From: Azolla caroliniana
Taxonomy: Eukaryota; Polypodiophyta
Direction: 5' to 3'
DNA: 64,000 bases
Assembly (NCBI GenBank): GCA_043228905.1
Contig: JBHGNT010000015.1
Coordinates: forward strand, 18,972,001 to 19,036,000
Under the pieces are notes generated by a model. That model made no database searches, was not told the DNA's origin, and was given only the letters and a program-made list of their open reading frames with translations. Made by a program: the position numbers and the translations under genes. Below, in pieces: positions 21,201 to 32,412 of the stretch (its first letter is position 1; every line of letters begins with the position of its first letter).

Positions 21201-24200
21201 ACTAATGAGTTTCTACATTTCCCATGACCCATGACCTTCTATAGCTCTAGAGAGAGAGTGTGGGTCTTTTAGTACGTTAATGAAGAGAAAGGGTGACCTT
21301 ATATAAATCATTATCCTATTTTATAAAGGGTCGGTTATTCTCCCTTGTAATGCTACATTTTTGTACTTGATATTCTCTTTGTTAACATACATCTTCTTGA
21401 GTACTTCATTTCTTTGATCTATCTTTGTGTTTCTCTCCTCTCCTCTCCTCTTTCCACACACACATCTCTTCCGTTGCATAGAATCATATCTGATTCTTTA
21501 TAACATGTAATAGTTGATATTGTATTTGTGCATACCTACTTGTGTATTAAGATGCATCATGCGGACATACTATACCAATTGCTTTCATTCTTATGATGTA
21601 CATCTTTCTTACTTTATGTAAGCAATTAAATTTCGATTTGTGTTGAAGCCAACTTAGTTGATTTTGCTATAAACACATCTAAGTTTGAACCATTTTGATC
21701 ACGAAATCATATGACGTGTTCAAGAATGAAATTCATGTAGGCAAAACTATAATAAAGCATGTTATGAGAGTATAACTTCACCTATTTTGACAAGGGTATT
21801 TATTAGCACATATGGAATTGCGATTGACATGTTATGAGATTTGCAACCAACTGTAATGGTTTTGTGTCTTAGATGAGTTAATGCATAGAAGATATGTCAG
21901 AATGGGGTCTATGGTTTTGATAGTGCTCACACCTGCTCATTATCTTTGACCTATAAATTGGAATGTAGTTTTAGCCCATAGACTATGATCATGAGCATGT
22001 GGTACAATGTTCACATTTTCCAATGCTAGTTGGCCCCTAGATCGTATGCCATGATGCCAAGAATGTTGGATGTGAGCTTGCCGACTCAATGTGGAGTTGC
22101 ACATTGAAACATCCTATGCCATTTTTTTGAACTTTTTTTTTGTTTTCTCCATTATTCGTCGTAAGTTATAGGAGAGCGTGGAGGCTTGGTGTTCAATCTT
22201 TGTTTCCTAAAACAAGCAAATATGAAAAGCCCCAAGCATTGCATATATCATGGACCAACATGATGAGCATGGACATTAGTGAGGTCATAAGATAAGCATC
22301 ATGAAGATTAATGCGTATTGAAGTGGAAGAAATATAAAAAACGTAAGTACTTGTGGTGGGAGCCTTACATGTCAATAGAGAAGATTGCAGACTCTAAAAG
22401 CAACGAGTGTACATTGTAGCCTATGAGACCAAAACAATAGAGCTTGTTCAAGAAATGGCGGTTAACAAGAACCAAACAAAAGGGGGGGGAGAGAGAGAGA
22501 GAGAGAGAGAGAATGGTATGAGATTAATGGCTTGAGAATTTGATAAGGGTATATATCCTTGGGAAGAAGGAATCAATTAAATGAAATGTACAGCAATCAT
22601 ATAATGACACCATAGGCATTCAAACAAGAAACGAAAGAATAAAGATTATTTAGAAAAAAGTACAAATAAAGATCTAGTGAATGATTTGCAATAGCAAAAA
22701 TATCTACATCACCTAGTGGCATGTCCCCTTCAAGTCTATATAGGTCTTCAACAATGGAACTAGATTTCTAACACTAATTGTTTTTACGAGTAACTTCCTA
22801 TTCTTACAAAAGGATGTTGTAGTACACTGTAAAAGATTTGGATGTTCGGTAACCATTCCGATCAATGTAAAATAGTTTGTGCTTTCTGTTCAAAACTAAT
22901 ATCATAAGTTCATAAAAAATGTTGTTTGCATAGCCTTGTGTGTTTATCTATAGCATTTGGAATGGTATCCTAGAAAGTAGTTTGTACAAGCCTAAAAAAT
23001 GTTGAAAAACCAACAAAACATATTGACATGATATATCAGCTACGAATACAGAGTTAGTAAATTTCAATCAATTGAATAAACTCTATGGCTACCAATCTTG
23101 TTTGATGATACTTTTTTTTCTGAAAAAAATTGTTTAATGATACTTCGAAGGATAAAACTGGGTTAGTCTCTTAGGAGTATTTTTGAAGCCACTTAATTCA
23201 AAATATGCTTAAATGGCCCTTGCTTGGTGAACTACTGCTCTAATGGGATTCTTCATGGCCTTATTTGTTGTATTCTTAGTTATCATTGTGGAATTTTACC
23301 TCATGTATTCTTTTGGTTGATATTTTTATAAGTGGCTACGACTAGGAGATAAAGGGCGGGTTACTGCATTGCAACCCACCATCGCAATAGGTGGGGTTCT
23401 TGAACGAAGTCTTCAGAGGAGTAACAAAGCTAGTTAAATTGAGCGAATAATCCTTTGAAAGAATGTTAGGATTTGAGTATTAATATCTAAAGAGACCAAT
23501 ATTAACAATTAAAGCAAATTTCAAACTAGAAGTTAACTTTACATATTCGGAAAGTATCAACATGCCAAGACATAAATGAATGATCATAGTGTACATGTAA
23601 AGAGATCATTTAATAATATACACAAGTTGAGAACAAATATTTTCTAGATAAATATAGAGAGATTGAATCCTTCATTTAATCTAAAGACTATCATAAATTG
23701 ATGTAGAACTGATGCACTAAGAGCTCGTAATTAATCTTTGTAGACACACACACGTCAAGTGGATGCAAGTAATTAAGTAAATGACATGGTTTGGGAAGAT
23801 ATTGAGATAATTAATTAGCACAGACAAATTATTTGAATCCGAGATTGAAATGGGTGGCCAAACTAAATGTGTGAATTGGTGGCGGAATATATTATCCTTC
23901 ACACATATGTTAATGTCAAATAAATGGAATGCAAGGATTGTTTTCCCTTATAGAGCTCACACACAATAGTGCAAAAAATGTTTCTAGGGTTTTTAACCTC
24001 AACTAGTCATTGGAGTTTGGAAGAGGAAAAGGCAAAATCCGCCATCTTAGTGAATCCATTGTAGATCATCAAAATATGTTAGATATGTTATATCTCAATA
24101 TAGAAGATTGATATAAAAGGTAGGTTATTGAGAAGCCACAAAGTGATACCTTAGAGGAAAGTGGGAGGTCGCTCTTGCAACTTAATGTCTCGGGTTTATG

Positions 24201-24574
24201 ATTAACTATGTACAATCTTGATAGTGTGATGTAAATATTTTCTCTACCTCGCACACAATCATTTTTATCAAGGGCATACTCAGTGTCTACTCTCTCTCCC
24301 CTTCCCTCCCCCCAAAAGCCACCATTCCACAACCCTTTGTCAGGCCCATGTTAGACTGGTCAAGCTAGTTCTATGATCATTTAATAACCTACATTAGTTA
24401 TACCTATGATGTCTTGTTCTTTCGGTTCATTCTAGATAATACCAAGAATGCATAAGAACATGTACATTATTATAAATTATAATTACTGTGGTGGGCAAGC
24501 GTTTGACTTCTATAGCGGTACATCTCAATTGGATATGCAATATGATCTCCCTTTGCATGCCATGGCCCTTTGAG

Positions 24575-24576
<2 letters not shown>

Positions 24577-24615
<39 letters not shown>
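24577..24615. repeat. (CT)n microsatellite
   Basis: Uninterrupted CT run about 600 bases upstream of the RALF-like gene; not obviously part of a transcript. Confidence 0.9.
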
Positions 24616-24617
<2 letters not shown>

Positions 24618-24875
24618 AATCTTTCCTAGGCCTATCCATGACATATGTTTTCCAAAAGGACAAAAAGAAAAGTCTCATCTAATGCCTTTTTTTAAGGTCT
24701 AGGAGACAAAATCCATGCAACACATTGGTAGGCCAACCCTATGCATTGTACATATGGCCATCATGAAGACCAAGTATTAGTTAGTGAACTTACATATATT
24801 ATAATAGAAATTATAGGGGGGAGAGAGAGTGTGTGTGTGGAATGGGCAATTTTAGAAGGAGAGCCAAGTCAAGCA

Positions 24876-24881
24876 CACGTG
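24876..24881. promoter_or_regulatory. G-box CACGTG upstream of the RALF-like gene
   Basis: A perfect CACGTG lies about 330 bases before the ATG at 25207. G-boxes bind bZIP and bHLH factors in plants. The motif is short and may be chance; no experimental support is visible. Confidence 0.3.
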
Positions 24882-25007
24882 TTAGAAAGGAGGAGAAGTG
24901 AGAGAGAACTTTATATCTTAGTCCCAAGAAAATGACTTAATTTCATGTGATGTACCAAGGAGAAGGAGATAAGGAGAGACACAAAGGTTTCCAAGGAATT
25001 ATAGGAG

Positions 25008-25202
25008 AAGAAGGATAACACAACAAAGAAAGGAGAAGGAGGTCACAAATCTAGCCCTAGAAGAAGAAGAAGAAGAAGAAGAAGAAGAAGAAGGATAACA
25101 CAACAAAGAAAGGAGAAGGAGGTCACAAATCTAGCCCTAGAAGAAGAAGAAGAAGAAGAAGAAGAAGAAGGAGAAAGAGGTCACAAATCTAAACCTAGAA
25201 GC
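25008..25202. repeat. 80-bp tandem duplication with (GAA)n in the RALF gene leader
   Basis: The block beginning AAGGATAACACAACAAAGAA at 25011 recurs at 25091, an exact 80-base shift, each ending in AAATCTAGCCCTAGAAG plus a long GAA run; a third partial copy (AGAGGTCACAAATCTAAACC) reaches the start codon. The purine-rich array probably forms the 5' leader or proximal promoter of the gene at 25207. Confidence 0.85.
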
Positions 25203-25206
25203 TTAG

Positions 25207-25506
25207 ATGGCAAGGGTGGTTATGGTAGTACAGGTGATGATGGCATTGATAGTGGTGCTAGGTATGGTGGATTTGGGGGCTGCAGTTGGAGGAAGTAAGG
25301 CCGAGGTTAATGGCAGCGGAATGATGGCGAAGAGGCGGGTCCTCGCGGACGACACCACTACCTACATAAGCTACGATGCTCTTACGGCCGACAGTGTGCC
25401 TTGCGACACTAGCGGGGCTTCCTACTATGATTGCACCACGGACACCGCGAATGCCTACACAACCTCCTGCACCACAATCACGACTTGCGACCACCTCACC
25501 ACCTGA
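25207..25506 (+). CDS. RALF-like peptide precursor with an unusually acidic mature peptide
   Basis: Single-exon 99-residue precursor. Residues 1-26 form a hydrophobic signal peptide. RRVL at 43-46 matches the RRxL site where subtilase S1P cleaves RALF precursors. YISY at 53-56 is the RALF receptor-binding motif, and cysteines 66, 76, 88 and 94 have near-canonical spacing (9, 11, 5 residues between), with VPC and GASYY around the first two. RALFs are secreted peptides that bind CrRLK1L kinases and LLG/LRX proteins and control wall and pH responses. The odd feature is charge: basic residues typical of the family (SRRG, RGC, RCR) are replaced by D, T or S, and after the cleavage site there are about eight Asp, one His and no Lys or Arg. 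The frame is intact and GC-rich. RALF membership is strong; function is uncertain because of the charge reversal. Confidence 0.88.
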   Translation: MARVVMVVQVMMALIVVLGMVDLGAAVGGSKAEVNGSGMMAKRRVLADDTTTYISYDALTADSVPCDTSGASYYDCTTDTANAYTTSCTTITTCDHLTT

Positions 25507-26189
25507 TTGAATCCAATGTTTTGGATTTGGAATTGGAGGAGGATCCTGGTTTGGTGTTGGCCCTTTTTCTTATGTTTTAAAAGAACTAATCAATCCATGA
25601 TGGTATTGATGGTTTTTGGGGGAAGGGGCGGAAAAAATCAGGATTCTGATGTACAAATATATATATATCAATAATGATGATCATCAAATGATTGTGTGTT
25701 TTGATGCTTTATTTTGTGCTACTATTGCAAGCTATATGTTTTTCTTACTTATAAATAATAAAAAATTTCATCCTCAAATCATGAACCAAACCATCCTTTT
25801 GCAATAAAAAGTATCCCCCCTTTCTCTCATCTGATCTGTGTGTAATATGCTTATAAATCCTTGAAACACTTTGATTCACATATATAAGAGTTTTTTTTCT
25901 TCTGTTTGTTTTTCTTCATTTACCAAATTTAAAAGGATCCTAATATATATGTAAGGTTTGTTTTAAAAGGACCCTAATACATATGTAAGGTGGAAGACCC
26001 CACAAAGCACATGATTTGAAATGGATAGTCCTAGTGGTTATGGTGAAGCTACACCACGCGGTCCGATGGGGCAATTCAATTCACCAACCGAACTTGTTTA
26101 TGCCTCTTTAAAAGAACGAAGAGAATCACATTTGTGTAGTGTATAGAGTTCTTATCGAACACATTCGATCCTCTTGCCATGGGGGTTGG

Positions 26190-26520
26190 AGCTTGGGATC
26201 GGTAAAAAAAAAACGGAGAGAGCATGGGATTGATACTTGGCCATGGGCTTGTCCTTGTCCCAATAATAGACTCTATTTTGAGTCCCTCATTGGCATGAAT
26301 CTATCCCTATGTGGTTTTACGATTCGTGAAGTATCTCGGAAGTCATAAAAATTTGAGAGAATGGGAGAGCTCAAATCCCCACCATGGGCTTGGTTGTGTC
26401 CCATGTACCCTTTTTTTTATCTCGTCATAAAATCAAGAGAATACCTCGCTATGGGCTTGGGTGTGTCCCAACAGAAGTTTTATTGTCTCATTGGACAGGA
26501 CATGGATCATATAGGTAATC
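26190..26520. repeat. Three degenerate SINE-like segments
   Basis: The word CCATGGGCTTGGTTGTGTCCCAT at 26382 or close variants (near 26230 and 26450) occur three times at 80-150-base spacing, each in a similar local context (TCAAATCCCC or ACTTGG before; CTCATTGG or CTCGTCAT after). They resemble the body of the tRNA-like element at 53198-53332, which has TCACCATGGGCTAGGCCC. Confidence 0.4.
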
Positions 26521-27024
26521 TCTCTCAAGGTCTTTCTACTTGGAATTAGGTATGCATCCTAGTTATAAAAGGCCAAAAAAGGAAATAAGAGTATTCTTCC
26601 TTTTTTTTTCAAACTATAGATATATGCTTTGTGGAGAAGTTGAGGCTTCGAATCAACTAACAATTAATGAAGGTTCATTGCATGATTAAGAAAAATAATG
26701 AGCAAAAGATTGTGTATTTAGAGCTTTGTATGTAAAAGTAAAAGTAGGAATCTATGGTTCCCTTAAGTTTGTGTATTTAGAGCTTCATATGTAAAAGCAA
26801 AAGTAGGAATCTAAGCTCTCCTTAAAAACATACATTTAGCAAAACTCATTTCCTAATTTTCGTGGATTTATCTTCATATCTAGTAATTTTGATGGCACGA
26901 GTACCTTTGAAACCACCATAGCCTATGACCTATTTCTTCTTCTTAGGGTTGTTTCTTTCTTGATTCCTAATACAAATTGGCTAGATGCCACTGTGGAATG
27001 TAGGGATTGAACCCATGACCTCCT

Positions 27025-27059
<35 letters not shown>

Positions 27060-27977
27060 AGACACACACACACACACACTTTGGCAAACATTTATAATGT
27101 TTGCTTTGATTTCCTTTCTTAATATTCTTTCTCTTTCCTTATATTAGAGTGTCTCACACATAATGCCACTTACTCGTACTTTGTATGAGTCTCTATCTTT
27201 TCTAAGAGGGACTCGGGCATGCATATTTCGTGTTTGTAATACTTCTACCTTCGTCAATTGTAATACCCTAATTTAGTCCATAAGGTCACAAGGTTTATTG
27301 GGATAATTCCTACCTAACAACATGTTACAAGCCTCTTGTTCCCCCATGACACTTTTTTTTTCTTCCAAACAAGGATAATATCCCTAAGCATGTACATGAA
27401 TATATGTACATATAGGTTATTACCCCCATGTTAAATTCTAACAGTCAACTTCACTAAATATGTACTTCGTTGTAGTGTAAAACCACTCCACCTTGTCCAA
27501 ACCCCGCCGGCAAAATATTCCTTTGTGATGGCATGAAATGTCGATCTTTGTAACTCTACCTGTTGCGTATTACCTTGTATGTTATTCAAAAAACCTTTGA
27601 GATTATATGCAATCTCTATCTAAATCCCAATAATTATCTAGGTAGGGCATTCTAACACATTTTAGAATACCTTTAAACATTACCAATTAGTGATACTACT
27701 TATGTTAAGGTATAATTTTTTTTGCATTAAGCCTTGTCCCCACAACACTTCAATACTTGTCACACCCCTTTGGGAGCTCTCTCGTTAGTTTGTTTTTTTG
27801 CCATAGTTGTTTTTTACAAATGTGTTGATTTGGATGCTTTCACGCATTATTATCAACCATCCTAATCTCAAACCAACTTCATGTTGGCCATATTATCTCT
27901 CCCCCCCACCCTTAAAACCTGAACCATGTCCTCCCATTTATGTAGCTTCAACCCCCTACTTCCCTCTAATTAGGAGT

Positions 27978-28152
27978 AAATATATCCAATATAATAATTT
28001 AGAATAAAATTCACTATTTGTGTGCCCAATTGAACCACCTTTTCTCTATATACCCTCCTCTAAATATATCCAATATAATAATTTAGCATAAACATCACTA
28101 GTTGTGTGCCCAATTGAGTTCCACCACTTTTTCTCGATACACCCTCCTCTGG
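27978..28152. repeat. Diverged tandem duplication, period about 85 bp
   Basis: ATATATCCAATATAATAATTTAG at 27980 and 28064, each followed by GTGTGCCCAATTGA and a CACCCTCCTCT or TACCCTCCTCT ending. No coding potential. The surrounding stretch 25507-29470 has no gene that I can support. Confidence 0.7.
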
Positions 28153-28840
28153 TAGTACCCATACACTTGTCATAGTGCCCTCATTGCATACACCTCCCAC
28201 TTAACACCCTCATATCCTCTATACATGAAGGAAAATTTCATCATAGAATGGCAATAACATAATATATTCATATAAGAACATCCTTGGATTATACTTCTAG
28301 CCCTTATGGAGGAAGCAACCCACATAATGTAAATTTAAAATGTTACACCATACATCTTTGGTGGGCAACGTACATGTATACCAAAAATCTATACAGTGAG
28401 GACTTTATTAAGTTGACGAATTGTCATTGCTCATTGTCTAATAACCCCCGACACATATTCTACAATGGGCATGAACATATTTTTTGATGTAATCCAAAAA
28501 ATTGATTTGTGACTACCCAAATATTAGGTTGTTTTTATTATATATATTTTTATACATCAGGCATAAGATGGGTTATCCTAATTATATCAAGGCCCCGATC
28601 TTAGACTCAATGCATGGCAACTCAATAATATAAACAAGTGGTATGAAAAGAGTGTCATTCCAACACCCTTGTTGGTTGTGTGATATCAAACTCAACATAG
28701 TGAAATCAATGTGTATCATAAATCCTATGACAATGATGCCCATTAAATTGTCAGGTCTTATAGACGTAATCAATGTTTACAACTACAAAGTGACTACCTC
28801 GATACTTTATCTTTTCAAATTTCCCTCATGGACACAAATA

Positions 28841-29137
28841 TGTGTTGTACATGATCCTTCATAGCCAAAAATATCTATCATGCTTATGGAGATTGTACAA
28901 TGTACATATATGTGTGGCTTTGAACAGACAACTTAAGGATGATTGTACAACAACTTGAGGTTTGGTTCAAATTGCTTTCCAACACTCATAACTAAATGGG
29001 AGTGTCTAGTTGAAAAAGACTTAGATACGATTGTTCAATGTGTTGTACATGATCCTTCATAGCCAAAAATATCGATCATGCTTATGGAGATTGTACAATG
29101 TACATATATGTTAACTTTGAACATACAACTCAAGATA
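28841..29137. repeat. Direct duplication, offset 198 bp
   Basis: The block starting TGTGTTGTACATGATCCTTC at 28841 recurs at 29039 and stays nearly identical for about 80 bases through TTATGGAGATTGTACAATG, then diverges. Confidence 0.8.
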
Positions 29138-29472
29138 GAATTTCATCTACTATTAGTCCCAACTTACACATTAATATAGATATAATAGCCATTCACCCTA
29201 CAATGCCTGCGCCAACAGATTTTGTGGTACACCAACATACATTTTCATTCATTAATTATGAAACAAATATACAAATATACACAGATATGAACATAGATAC
29301 AATATCAACATACATACATAGATACACAAAAATTGTCCTCCCCAAATTTTCTAAGTCCAAAGATTTTGTGCCATGCTAGAGTTAATGTTTTTACACCCCC
29401 ACCCCCACCCCCCAATTATGCATAGCCAAATTATCGTGTGCGATACATATGAGGATACAAATACCAATTATC

Positions 29473-30165
29473 GAGACCTAAGATCCAAGACCCGAGACTG
29501 GGAGCTAACACCCAAACTGAGGTCAAGAGCCAAGGCTCGAGACTTGAGAGCCAAGACTGAGACCGAGATCCGAGAGCTGAGAATTGAGACCTAAGATAGG
29601 GAGCCAAGACCAAGACTGAGAGTCGAGACATGAGAGCTAAGACTAATAATCGGCAACGGTTCTGTTTGAGAGGGTCTAAACCGTTAATTTTTTTTGAAAC
29701 TTGAACCAAACCGAACCGTTAAACCATTAAACCGTAAAAACCACGGTTTCGTGGTTCGGTTTCGGTTTTCAACATAGGTCAAATTTTTAATTTTTTAAAA
29801 TTTATAATATTTCATTTAAATTTTTTTTAAATTTTTTTTAAAGATGTTCCTAAAATGTGAGAATAAGGTCTAATAATGAAAAGATTGTTTAAAAACAAAT
29901 TTTAAATTTTTTTAGAATTGTTTTTAAATTTTTTAAAAATAAAAATAAAAAATAAAAAACCATTAAACCGTTTTAGCCGCGGGTTTTGACTGTTGAAACT
30001 GAATCGATACCGAACCGAACCGAACCGAACCGAACCGTTAATAAAAACCTAGGTCCTAAACCTGATCTGAACCGTTGAAACCGTTAAATCGCGGTTTAGC
30101 AGAACCGTTGCCTATTGTTAGCTAAGACCTGAGATTGAGAGTCAAGTCCTTGACCGGGACCGAGA
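29473..30165. repeat. Degenerate short minisatellite split by a transposon
   Basis: A run of 8-12-base variants of GAGAGCCAAGACTGA and GAGACCTAAGA fills 29473-29643 and resumes at 30121-30165. The hAT-type element at 29644-30120 has inserted into it. The open frames here on both strands only reflect the repeat. Confidence 0.7.
29636..30128. mobile_element. Non-autonomous hAT-type element (477 bp) with 8-bp target duplication
   Basis: The element spans 29644-30120. Left end TAATAATCGGCAACGGTTCT and right end (complement strand) TAACAATAGGCAACGGTTCT are inverted repeats with two mismatches. It is flanked by the perfect 8-bp direct repeat GCTAAGAC (29636-29643 and 30121-30128). The interior is AT-rich with AACCGAACCG arrays near both ends and no coding. 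The ends differ from those of the 14115-14514 element (TAGCAATGGGC), so it is a second subfamily of the same superfamily. Confidence 0.85.
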
Positions 30166-30236
30166 GCGATGGCATTAGTTGTCCGGACACAGTGTGAAAA
30201 CCAGAGTCAAAATACATACATACATACCTCCTACGG

Positions 30237-30360
30237 ATGGAAGAAAGACTTCCGAAGAATCATCATCTGCAGAGCGATGGAGATTCTGGCCTGCCGTTCA
30301 AGCTTCCATTTGCTGGCTCGCTCATAGCAGCAACTGTATCTTCTCCATATGTCTCTTACG
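30237..30360 (+). other. Candidate first exon of an unidentified gene
   Basis: An ATG at 30237 opens a frame of 41 codons (MEERLPKNHHLQSDGDS, then GLPFKLPFAGSLIAATV...) ending at a good donor, TACG|GTTAGT. Composition is coding-like, but I recognise no family, and no convincing second exon follows; Penelope-like elements occupy the next 5 kb. Other exon-like pieces on the same strand lie near 38105-38215 and 38568-38661, which could belong to the same gene with a very long intron. Weak. Confidence 0.2.
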
Positions 30361-30994
30361 GTTAGTTCTTCTTTTGCATCCCTTCTCTCTCTACCGTTTC
30401 TCTCGTATAGTGTGTCGTTCAAGAACATCAAACAATCTTTCAGAAAACATTTCGTTTCTCTCTATAATTGTTACTTTGCAGCTACCGTAATTTACTACAG
30501 TTGAGTTTTTTTTTTTTTTTTTTTTTCTTCTTCTTCTTGATTTTCTTCTTTCTCTATGCTCTCAAAACTCTCCTCTTCTTCTCTCTCATTCGTTACATGT
30601 TCTGTATTTGCATTTTTCGTTTATATTTTGGATGAAGTGAGGGTGGAAATATATGGGAGGGAGGGAGACAGAGAGATTTTTAGCATCCATGGAGGCCAAA
30701 GACCCATAGGACTTTAGTACAAAAGTTATTTTTATGTGTGTCTCCTTCCTAAGAAGGGATATTCATACTTTGAAGTACCAAGACTCGATGAGAGAATAAG
30801 GCATACACATATGAACTCAACCTTCTAGGTTTTTCCTTTAGTATGATACTCAAGTCCTCACCCCCCCCCACTTAATATATCATCATTATATGTAGAGCAT
30901 TGTAAAAAGCAAGGGATATTCATCCTCTACTAACCCTTCCTTTAGAGAGAGAGAGAGAGAGTAGTTAAGAGAACATCTTTATTAGAAATGGGGT

Positions 30995-31048
30995 ATGGTC
31001 TTGCAAACTAGTTTTGCCCAACATGAGCTCATCAGTTCTAAAGACCAT
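30995..31048 (-). ncRNA. Hammerhead-ribozyme-like motif in a Penelope-like element
   Basis: Minus strand, 5' to 3': ATGGTCTT (31048-31041) pairs perfectly with AAGACCAT (31002-30995) as outer helix I. Inside are the invariant core CTGATGA (31035-31029), a four-pair helix II GCTC/GGGC (31028-31025 with 31019-31016, one G-U), then AAAAC where the consensus is GAAAC, and a palindromic ACTAGT (31012-31007) forming a very short helix III before the expected cleavage position (between 31006 and 31005). Order and geometry are those of type I hammerheads reported in Penelope-like elements. The G12 to A change abolishes the core and should make this copy inactive; it fits CpG decay. Confidence 0.65.
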
Positions 31049-31153
31049 ATACAACAATGTGGAGGAGTTTTTGTGGGGAGCGAGAGAAGGAGAGGTGTGA
31101 GAGAGAGGAAAGGGGGGGGGGGCTTAAATGTCTTTTAAAGAAGGATGTGGGAG

Positions 31154-31166
31154 TTAGGGTTTAGGG
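31154..31166 (-). other. Telomere-complementary motif in the PLE 3' region
   Basis: TTAGGGTTTAGGG on the plus strand, that is CCCTAAACCCTAA in the element's own sense, is nearly two units of the plant telomeric repeat. Single CCCTAA words occur at the same relative place in the copies at 31763-31768 (complement) and 36211-36216. Confidence 0.5.
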
Positions 31167-31548
31167 TAGATAGATAGTAATGTGTTATAAGGTTATCAAA
31201 GTGTGATGGTAGATTTATGATGATAAGGACATTGAGGAAGATATGCTTTTGTTGACCTTCGGGTTGTTGACCGTTAAGGTCTATACAAGGAGTGCCAGCA
31301 GTACATCAATTGGTGGATATATGTACGTTAGAAGAGAGGATGCGTAGTTGTGAGAATGGATGGGAGTAGAGGAGGACGAGAAAGGAGAAGAATGAGAGAG
31401 TGTGTGAGAGTGAGGGAGTGAGAGAGTAAGAGAAAGGAAGAAGTGAGGGAGAGAGATGGAGAAAGTGAGAGAGAGAGAGACGGAGAGGAAAGGAAAGAGA
31501 AGGGGAGAGATAGAGATAAGAGAAAATATTGAATTTTTTTAGAAAAAG

Positions 31549-32412
31549 ATGGTCTATTATTAGCAAACTCATGTCATTCACAATAGGATTTCTTTGGTGC
31601 CAAATGACCATATACGATATGTGGAAAGGTTTATATAGGAGGGTAGAGGGGTGGTAGTGGTAGTGGTAGTGGTAGTGGTAGTGAGAGTGAGAGGGAGAGT
31701 GAGAAGAGGGAGAGGGAGAGAAGAGAGAGGGGTGTAAATGTAGGAAAAGAGGAGTATGGGAGTTAGGGAGAATGATAGAAAAGTGTTTTAAGAGTATGAA
31801 AGGGGGTAAATGATGATGGGGATATAGTTATTAAGGGGGATTTGGAGATCTTTTAAAGTTAGTTTTTCCTAAGTAGGAATGAAGTGATTTGGACTTAGTC
31901 CAACATATGAAGGGTTTGGATATTTTTGTTAGTTGTGGGTCTAAAGTAAGATCTAAGTGTAAGTTTTTGGTATACTTAAGTCTGAAAATAGTGCGGGTGA
32001 GGGTATTTTTGGGTGCGTGTTTATAAAGCAGGGTATTCCTAATAGAGAACGGAAAGTTTCTATAGATTCTAAGGATAAATAAGGGTGGGTAAACCTCATT
32101 TTATAAACCAATGAAAGAAACGTTTTTCATTTCTGAAAACTGTAAGTCAATGCTCTCTCTAACGAGGTATCATTTTAACTTCTTAGTGATAATGTGTTTC
32201 TTTACATGGAAGGGATGGTTAAATGAGAACGGTAGATATTGGTAAGAGTTTAGGGGCTTGCTAAAGCTATTAAAGGTGAATCTAGAGTGTTCTAATTTAA
32301 CACATAGATCTAAAAAAGGAAGCCTAGTGGGCGAGGTTTGTTTAGTGAGTTTAAGATAGTGATTGGTGTGTAAACTAAAGTTTAGAAACTCAAGGAGTTG
32401 GGGGAATGAGTG
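31549..32412 (-). mobile_element. Penelope-like element, 5'-truncated copy
   Basis: Reading leftwards from 32412 the minus strand begins just after the catalytic region (QLLEFLNFSLHTNHYLKLTK) and continues through the RT thumb-like part (SYQYLPFSFNHPFHVKK...TKKLK, later LRIYRNFPFS, PFICWTKSKSLHSYLGKT). The frame then ends and CT-rich sequence with CCCTAAC follows. No GIY-YIG endonuclease follows the RT. The 3' end keeps the ATGGTC...GACCAT outer helix of the hammerhead motif (31611-31606 with 31554-31549), but the core is eroded. It sits head-to-tail behind the longer copy at 32413-34310. A (GTGGTA)n run lies at 31651-31682. Confidence 0.7.

Larger units (their letters stand above)
17081..24870. 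other. Long gene-poor stretch
   Basis: Almost 8 kb in which I can support no gene. It contains a perfect short hairpin at 21168-21200, a GA run near 22487-22512, a CT run at 24577-24615 and a short GC-rich island at 19813-19884. The remaining open frames are short, AT-rich and without domain signatures. Confidence 0.5.
30992..31305 (-). mobile_element. Penelope-like element, 3' terminal fragment
   Basis: Read on the minus strand, this piece parallels the 3' ends of the copies at 31549-32412 and 34405-36350: a TATC and CCCTAAC stretch, a C/CT-rich tract with a TTTAAGCCCC word, then TGTATATGGTC and a hammerhead-like motif (30995-31048) at the very end. It lacks reverse transcriptase sequence. 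Terminal fragments next to longer copies are typical of the tandem, partly truncated arrangement of Penelope-like elements. Confidence 0.6.

Noticed and set aside
29373-29709. Overlapping frames on both strands rich in Arg/Leu/Ser
   Set aside because: Both are translations of the degenerate GAGAGCCAAGACTGA minisatellite.
31306-31611. 101-codon minus-strand frame rich in Ser/Leu/Pro
   Set aside because: CT-rich microsatellite within the 3' region of a Penelope-like copy; no domain.
31549-32200. GIY-YIG endonuclease domain after the Penelope RT
   Set aside because: Translation after the RT thumb-like part ends and passes into CT-rich sequence; no GIY, YIG or conserved Arg/Glu pattern found. 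Decay could hide it.
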